Shown: positions 56,514 to 64,000 of the stretch, piece by piece
Numbering within the stretch: position 1 is the first letter of the stretch
Layout: every line of letters starts with the position of its first letter
DNA from: Lactifluus volemus
Lineage: Eukaryota; Basidiomycota; Agaricomycetes; Russulales; Russulaceae
DNA length: 64,000 nucleotides
Reading direction: 5' to 3'
Assembly (NCBI GenBank): GCA_022376515.1
Contig: WTXI01000139.1
Coordinates: 33,455 to 97,454 of the forward strand
Notes under the pieces: model-generated
Told to the model about the DNA's origin: nothing
Databases searched by the model: none
What the model saw: only the letters and a program-made list of their open reading frames with translations
Position numbers and translations under genes: made by a program

Positions 56514-59500
56514 ACAGATGGTGGTCACCCGGCGGGAGCTTGCACGAACTGAGGCCTGAGGGGTTCAAAACATCCGCCAGCGTCTGGTAACTTCGAAAAT
56601 TTTTTAACGACGAAATGCCGGTGCCACTGTAACGGATAGATGAATAAATAGAATTGTTGAATCAGGACATGACCGGTCGTGTCCAGGCCCGCAGTCGCCG
56701 CGACCACTACGCCGCTGTCCATGACAAAACCCTATTTGTACCGTACCAAAACCCCAGGAACCTGTTAGGCGGCCTTACTGAGGCAACCCTGGAGGCCTGG
56801 AGTTACACCGGTGATACTTCTGTTGTCCCCATCTAAATCTGAACCCCCTTCAATCAAGCCTGACCACCAGTCGCCATTCCATTTTCGCCCTCGCTTTCTG
56901 GACCAACCGAGCACGGTGTCGTGCTACTTCCACCAACGACAAGACCCATTCTTTCCCCCTTGCACCATCGGTTCAAACGCTTCGCTCACCCCGACTTCTT
57001 GTACAGGTGTTTGGACGTCCCAGTTCGTGTTCATTTCCAATCGGGTCCGTGAGCTTGCCCCGCATGGGAAATTGACGGCACCGTCCAACTTTTGAAGGAA
57101 ATAGAAGACACGCAGCAAAGATAGGGGTCTTATGGAGTCGATGTGCGTCCTCAAATTGTCCCCAACTTTGGCCAATTCCGCATTTCAATCCCCGTAACCC
57201 ACCTAAGGGATCGCCAAGAACTGACCGCTATCATCGAAGAAGAGCGTATTCGTCATCTTATATTCGGTATACGATGCACTTCCTTGACGGCCACGATTCC
57301 CGAATGTCTCTTAATTGGCCAACTTGGTCTTGACGGTGCCGTTGGCGCGATATTCAAAACCGAGTATTCAGCGCCTTCATTCGCAACGTAGTGGTGGCTG
57401 AAAGAAATCCCTGCCCTCGAGAGATGGCGTCAGGCAACGGCAACATGTCCACGCCCAAGTTCGATTCGTCCCCAGATGCAAAAGCTGTGTCACAGAAAGT
57501 TTGTATCCCTGTGCCGCTGACAGACCTTTCTGCCTCGCTCGTGAGAGGACTGTGAGTTTGTGGATGCCAGATCTGTGCGATGAGGACATAGCATGGTCAT
57601 CTGTATATATCGTAGAGGCATCGCCTTTTCAAGACCTGCTCTGAGAAGCCCTCGTTTGGACAACTGCTCGTCAACTTGAATCTGGATTATCCATATCTTG
57701 TATTCTTTTGGCTTTCTACTGCGAAGAGCGCTCCCAGGACGGCTACCACGACTGTCATTTCTCTTGCAACACGCAAATTTTTGTCCTGCAACAGCCTATC
57801 GCGCCTTGTTAGCAGATACCTCTTCTTTCTTGTCACTCTTGCACTGACGTCGGGACCTACCGCCGAGTCATAGTGGATCTCTCGCCCACCTCGGCATCGC
57901 ACTTTCTGTTGTCCCTATCCCTTTTCCACACACACGCCCTCGATCGACTGTTAGGAGTACTAACAAGTTGCAAGTACCTTCACGTCCCAGACCTAATTAT
58001 TTCGTCCTACACTCTCAAGCGCGCATAGGGAGTGTCCTGTATTTTGTCGTTGGATGCAGTTCACTGAATCGTACTTTTTTTCTCACCCTCTCTTTTTGTG
58101 AAGTCATCTGCGCCTATGGCCGGAATCAAGATTCAGAATCATTCACAAGGTGTTTGGTGATGCAATGATGCGATTTTCTCCCTCACGATTACGTTTCTGT
58201 GATATGTCATTTGTAATATTCACTTTCACAGTCTATTAGTGTTTAGGGACCTAATATAAGCCCAAAGTGCGTCTTGTTAAGCATCCGCAGTAATTGTTGA
58301 TCCAATCCCTTTTTGTTCCCTCAGGTTTCAGTGAAGCTCCTGCATCATCAGGTACTAAGTGTGGCCACCCCATTTCCGCCATTCTTCGTTGCGCAGTCTA
58401 TCGGATCCTGTTCTTTGTTGTTCATTCACTTCATATATCACCACCCGGTCGTTGTTGCCTCAGGTTCTGCTCCAGCCGTCACGTCTTTTTCTTTGTGGGT
58501 AGGCTTTACCTGTCAACATACCAAGTTATTCTCTGGACACGGGGGTGTCTACAAGATGGAGATAATTAGGAAGATAAAACGGGTTTTGCTGATGTCAATA
58601 TCACCGATGGAGGTGAGCGTTTGGATGAAATTAGACTCGACACTAGCAATGAACTCTATTTACACTTGGCTTGGTGAACTGCATCAAAGTGCGCCACCCC
58701 ACTGGATGAGATTTTACACGTGGGAACATGATCCATAAATGGGAAATCTGGTACAACACCGAGCTGCGGTCCATAGATTCTTGAAATTTTTTTATCAGCA
58801 TTTTTTCGGCCTTTATGTACCGGCCTTTGATCTCTTGAGAGGATCCGACCCTTTTCAACCCCCCACCATGGTCCCCCTTGTTGAGATTTACCAAACGCTC
58901 TCCGTTTGCTTTCATTCTTGTTCCACCTGATCGAAATGCTCCCGAAGTGACTCGCAGCTCTTCACAAGGACGCGCGTCCGTCTAGGCCAGCACTATGACT
59001 CTTGCTTACGAGGCGCGCGGCTAGACCACATCTCATTTATTTATTCTCTGGCTTCCATTGGGGGTCTATCTGCGTCCCACCTTCCCGTCTGTCCCCGTCA
59101 CCGGACCCTACCTAAGTAGCTGTCTTTACCCAGTCTGCACCGATGGCCTCCTTTTCTAGCAATATGAGTACTCACATTGTATCGTTTTCACGGCTTCACG
59201 GGATAGTGGTTCTCGATATCTATTTGATGGCTGCCAAGTCATCTGAGGCTCGCCCTGCTCCTGTGGTTCTATGTTCCGTACCGCGCCATATCTCTGCCAC
59301 ATAGGGTCCGCCCCTTTTCCGCGGTCAGCTGTCCATTTGCTACACCTATATGCGGGGCCTGGAGTGCAAGAGTGAACTTGCGTGTCGCGTCTCGCATGCA
59401 CCTGTGCGCATGCTCGGAAGGACCCGGGATACCCCCGGTTCGATTTCCGAACCAAGCTGCCTTGCGAAGCGCGGGAACACGTACTAGTCAATTCCCTCAA

Positions 59501-60900
59501 ACGCCCCTGAACCATTCCGGCATATCGATCGTGGATACGAACATGCTGCGCACATTCCTGTACGTTATGGCGTACTTCCCACCCTTGCACACCGCCACTT
59601 GAGGCTGTGCCGCCCTCGCAGATCTAACTCCTTTCTACCATCTCCTCCCGGTGCTGTGCACGGGCCACACAGATAGCGCAACAACTGTGAGCCGTACTTC
59701 AATGATGCACTGCCACGAGAAGGACCCACTTCGTCCGCGACTGCGGGTGGCGCATGGCACATGGGTACGTGTAACATGCGTCACCCATATCATCACCACC
59801 TCTCTCGTCACCGTGATGTGGCGGGAGTTGACAGACACCGTGTGCTAGGCTCCATACCATGCCAAGCCACGCCATGGCCGCACCATCGCCTCCTCATCTC
59901 CGTCTTCCTCCTCCCGTGCGCCCCATTAGGCTCATCCCCTCCTACTTCCCGTGCATGCTTCCTAATCACCTCATCCACCTGCTCGAGCTCGTCGGCCTCG
60001 TCTGGCCCTTCTCGGGGATTCTGCGCGACAAGACTTTATCCCTTGCTGGTTCCGTTCCGTCCTGTTCCGCTCATATGTTTCTGTCCGTGCTTCGGCCGCA
60101 CGTCCGACAGCGCGCTTTAGTTGGCAGGATTAACTTCGGGGTTTCAGCACTTCATTAAGCAAGGCTCCCCCATCCCACGCACTTCTTCATAGACCCATAT
60201 ATGTATCAGAATCGAGATTGTAAGAACAGGACAGCTGGAAGCACTATCCATATGTAATGGGTACCCTCCCAGCGGGGATGAATGTTCCAGCAAGTAGGCA
60301 GGAGGCGCCGTAGGTCAGAGGAGGGGACAGTCAGGAACCGTCTGGCAAAGAGACTCCAGACACTAGACCTGAGACGTAAATTCTGTGCATGTGCTACAAA
60401 CACCGATGGGGTGGACATCCGTCTATCTCGCTCCCACCCCGGGCTCTCGCTCCGAATTGCTCGCTAGCCAGCCCCAACAGTCTCGCCTTTCTCCTGTCTG
60501 TTCGCGTGCCTGGATTTCTCTTTCGAACTAACCCTTACATGTGATGCATACGAAACGCAAGGGACCCTTTACCTTGCGGCTCCGCCACCGCCCTTGAAAG
60601 CTACAATGCACCACTTTGGCGACAACTTCTCCGTCGGCGCCGTGTCGGCTTTACAGTCACGTGGCGCCCACGCATGTGTGTCCGTTCTGTTCTGGGATGT
60701 TCGATGCGCGTGGAACCTGCTCGGCAACCCGCGGGCTTATGGTGACTTGTAAGTTAGGAGCCAGACTCGGACTCGGGCTCGGACTCGGAACTCGGAACGC
60801 GATCCGAACCCCCCGAGATGACGCGCAAAAGATCGACGGAGCGCGCGGCTGAAACCAAGCGTTTCCTCTCAATCCTAGTGATCAGTGTATGGTTGTTTCA
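56514..60900. other. Gene-poor stretch
   Basis: Open frames up to 140 codons exist, but none shows a domain, signal peptide with gene structure, or paralog. Examples inspected: 56811-57095 plus, 57143-57391 plus (HLRDRQELTAIIEEERIRHL), 58313-58738 plus and 59859-60158 plus. CT-rich DNA is common. A short GGACTCGG-type repeat is at 60765-60800. Confidence 0.4.
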
Positions 60901-61575
60901 ACTTAAAATGGTTTGCGGCTTGCGGCTGTTCCTTAATTCGGCTGGGTAAGCTTTCATGACCAACCAAATTCCTTGAGGCTGACAAAAAGACCTGACTCGA
61001 TCTCCGCGGGGTCTTTGGGATGGCACGAGCGTGGTGTTGCTGAGCAAAGAGAGACATATTTTCCCTTTGTCCCAGCCAACACGTTTCTCGGCCCCTGCTT
61101 CTCTTTCGCCATCTATAGTTACGCTTCAGTCGGTAATTTGCACGTGTGCAAACGTGCCATGTCACTCAGCGCCGCCGCGTTTATCGGCCAGACAAAGAAT
61201 AGTACGTTGGTAGGTCAGGTGTGACGCGACGCGCAACACTAGTGGGACCTTGATACCGCACAGTTTTACGAAGTGCTGTACGTTAGTGCCGTATATTCTG
61301 ACATATCCATTTGCCAGTTCCATTGTTATTACTCATGGCTTCTGTTGATCGAACCGGCTTTCGTACGTTTCTACCTTGACATTCCTCTATCGAGAGACTG
61401 ATCAGTTAAACGACGCCATACAACTGCAAGAGAATGGGATCTCAAAGTCTTGAGTTGGGCTTGAATACCCTTCTCGACTTCAACTTTCCATGTTGCTAAT
61501 TTCCCTTGCATTACAAAATGATTCATGAATCAAGCCTTCACACACGGTCATGTTTGAGAAAAGTTAGTGTTGCAT

Positions 61576-62360
61576 CTAGGCCCTCAGGTACACCGTCTGA
61601 AGCCGTGTCTCCAACATACTTGCCGACGAACCGTCATGCGCCAAAACACATGGCTCCTCCTCATGCTCCCTGTCACAATATTCCAGGTAGCCAGCAGCAC
61701 CCGACAAATGAGCAACTCGACACACAGCAGCATGTAACTTGGGGTATCGCGAGTCTGGCAGCCCCATATCAGTAATTATAGTGAAACGGACTTGGTGTGG
61801 GTGGGGAAGGAAATCCAGGGCAGCTTCATTTGGGTACAACAAGGTGCAGACGGTAAAATTATTTGGAGCCCCCTGTGAGAAATACCATTAAAGGGAAAAT
61901 GAGAACACTGTATTCAACTTCCAAAGATCTAGATCATCAAACATTGGCAGGGAATGCAGTTTCAGTCGTAAAGTTAACCCATTGGATAAATCTATGTATC
62001 CAGTTCGGCAAGAACGTCATTACCAAACCTATTTTATAAAATATTCTGTCTAAATAACATATCAGCCAGGACTTTGTTTTTCGTTACGAAGCTGCCGACC
62101 AGATTGTACTGCTGCCGTTGTACATCTGACATCACTTGGTAGGTTGCGTGATCAGCGACACCTGTATCCATGCAACGATAATTATCATGATGGAGGGCCT
62201 GTAAAAAGTTATAATTAAATGACATGTACCCTTGAAGAACTCACGGCTCTCTCGCTGTGGTATGGTTGCGAGGGAGGGCCTTGTGTAATCGCAATTTTAA
62301 AGAAAGCTCGACACATTTCGAATGATGGCCGGCTAGGATGTTGTGATGGAGTAGGCATCT
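61576..62360 (-). pseudogene. HNH-nuclease-domain protein remnant, copy 1
   Basis: On the minus strand an exon ending in PSQPYHSERA is spliced (GTGAGT...TTACAG) to ALHHDNYRCMDTGVADHATYQ. This resembles the first half of the HNH motif of basidiomycete HNH_2-type proteins (RDGYRCVVTG). The 61576-61842 frame gives the conserved C-terminal block GLPDSRYPKLHAAVCRVAHL, then SGAAGYLE and DGSSASMLETRL. The middle of the protein is missing or unreadable, so I treat it as decayed. Identification rests on remembered family patterns. Confidence 0.5.
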
Positions 62361-63402
62361 GACCTTTGTTCTCAGGCTACCGAAGTAGCAGAAAAAGATT
62401 ACCCAGAATCACGTACTAGTAAAATGACACACAAAGGTGAATGAGGTGATCCACATAAAAAAAAATTGTTCTTATCAGAGTTCTGCCTGACACACTCCAA
62501 GATCTGGTGCGCTAGGCCCGGGACACGCTGACCTTCAGAAGGTAGTTCAGTTTTCCAGAAGCAGATAATCCATTGGCAGACAACGAGCATAGATGAGTAT
62601 AGTGTGCCCGCAGCTTTGGGTCGCGTTGTCGAGACAACATTTGGTAAGCGCAGTCAAGTTCTGACCGTCGTTTTCTGGTTCGAATGTATTCGGAGGAAGA
62701 GGCTGTTTCTTTAGAAAGGTCCCGGGCGGGCCGGGAGGGGGCTATAAAGGGTTTAGCGCTGCTATGGGTGGTGGTTCGTTTACCGTGACAGCGTGACCAA
62801 CCAACGCCACTTTCAGGCCCTACTGTACAGAATGATCTCCCCTGGGCCTTAGTACGAGCGCGTGTTCGTGTCCGCGAAAACGTACTGCTGTTTACAGCCA
62901 AAGCGGCGGACTTAATCATGATATCCTTTATTGTCCCTGACAACACCTTTCTCTGACGCTGCTTCAAGTGTCTCTTTCGCGCATATATGCTTCAATTGGG
63001 AATTTACTACATGCGCCACTCAGTACGGGCGTATTTATCGGCTACCCGGCAGAGAGAAATCGAGTGGTAGTATTGTAAGTCGGTGACGCGAACTCGGAGA
63101 CGCGCGGCACTACGAACACTGGCAGTGGCCCGGGGTACCTGTTCAGGTACTACTAGTACGTACAACTCAGTAAAGCCACAGCGACCCGTCTTACGGACAC
63201 CCGGCTAATGTAAAACACCTATTGTATGTTATACGACGTCCTCCTTGCGGCCAATGCGCAATTTTGGCCCAAATACAGACGTGAAATGGCAAAGGGATGT
63301 CGTAACTTCGGGAAATACTGTAGTCACCCGTCGATCTCCACTTGATTCATTTTCAACTTGAATCACGCCACAACTTGCTATGTGTGTAATTGTTTTACAA
63401 CA
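62361..63402. other. Unit boundary of a tandem duplication
   Basis: Bases 62945-63100 resemble 61075-61230 (CAACACCTTTCTCTGACGC/ CAACACGTTTCTCGGCCCC; GTATTTATCGGC). With the HNH C-terminal blocks at 61580 and 63418 this gives a repeat spacing near 1.85 kb. The minus frame 62512-62967 (EYIRTRKRRSELDCAYQML) may be the N-terminal part of copy 1 but has no recognised domain. Confidence 0.4.
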
Positions 63403-64000
63403 TTACCTTGTATCTACGCCCTCAGATACATCGTCTTGCAACCGTGTCTCCAACACCCTTGCCGATGAACCATCATCTGCCATATCATGTGGATACTCCC
63501 TGTCACACGTCTCCAGATTGCCAGCAGCATCCGAAAAGTGAGCAATTCGACACAAAGCAGCATGTAACTTGAGGTATCGCGGGTCAGGCAGCCCCATATT
63601 AGTCGTCAAATGGACTCGGCGTTGGTGGGGACGGGAAGCTACGGCTATATTGATTTGGTTTCAAGGTACAGACGGTATAAGAATTTGGAGAACCCTATGA
63701 TAGATGTCATTAAGAGGAAATGAAAGCACTTTATGTTAAGCCATTATATAATCCATGTATCTTGTTGCCAGCCAGTTCAGCGAGGACGAGTTGACAATCA
63801 ACTTGTCGGAGGTATGGTTCTGAAAATCGCAGCACTAAAGAAAGCCCGATCCATTTCGAGAGATGGTTGGCTAGGATGTTGCGATGGAGCAGGTATCTAG
63901 CGAAAAGAGAAGTTAGATCGTGTAGAGACGTATTACATGACATACTACAAGGCGAAAGGTGATCGATCCACATAACAATTTCCCCAGTACCTTCCTATAC
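63403..64000 (-). pseudogene. HNH-nuclease-domain protein remnant, copy 2, cut by window edge
   Basis: The frame 63403-63609 repeats the C-terminal block (GLPDPRYLKLHAALCRIAHF, SDAAGNLE, DGSSARVLETRL). At 63800-63960 the exon upstream of the HNH motif is present, but the 200-bp HNH exon itself (62036-62210 in copy 1) is missing. The copy therefore lost its catalytic part. Confidence 0.5.

Noticed and set aside
59859..60158. 99-codon frame with a hydrophobic middle
   Set aside because: No paralog, intron or family resemblance; CT-rich composition explains its openness.

Overview
The window looks like nuclear DNA of a basidiomycete fungus, most likely an agaricomycete. The evidence is short GT-AG introns of about 47-70 nt throughout, a nine-exon beta-tubulin gene, F-box/LRR genes, a DUF6533 membrane protein, questin-oxidase-like (AflY family) genes, HNH-nuclease remnants and Crinkler-type proteins. 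No bacterial or viral features were seen. Exon models were built by reading splice sites and frames by hand. Where exon lengths are given, they sum to a multiple of three.

Layout. 1-5.3 kb: a partial tRNA-Tyr-headed repeat, an F-box gene, and a duplicated segment carrying two tRNA-Tyr-like units next to a broken Ser-rich surface-protein gene. 6.0-8.5 kb: a HAD phosphatase and an F-box/LRR gene, divergent, with start regions almost touching. 8.7-28 kb: an amplified accessory block with four questin-oxidase-like copies (three open, one truncated) and fragments, two small secreted-peptide genes, dispersed hairpin repeats, one Crinkler gene and a MITE. 28.7-30 kb: a second copy of the 3.5-4.8 kb segment, circularly permuted. 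30.6-32.5 kb: beta-tubulin. 33.6-34.3 kb: a tRNA-headed repeat, a small retroposed sequence with poly(A) and target duplication, and a beta-tubulin fragment. 35.6-37.4 kb: an MFS transporter. 37.8-39.0 kb: an inverted copy of the 13.7-14.8 kb peptide-gene segment. 42.9-44.5 kb: a DUF6533 gene. 45.7-56.5 kb: three SLC35G/EamA-type transporter genes on the minus strand, with a second, inverted Crinkler gene between the first two, flanked by a 79-bp direct repeat. 57-64 kb: gene-poor DNA ending in a tandem pair of HNH-nuclease remnants.

The housekeeping genes (beta-tubulin, HAD phosphatase, MFS) sit between blocks of duplicated DNA. Two duplications are inverted across the centre of the window (peptide gene 13.7/38.9 kb; Crinkler 19.1/51.1 kb). 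The least explained item is a three-member family of 55-67-residue secreted precursors. All have two introns and a signal peptide, and end in a Lys-Arg site followed by a conserved nine-residue tail. The other structurally informative signals are the permuted duplication, the MITE with an empty site in its paralog, and the dispersed intron-containing tRNA-Tyr-like units.
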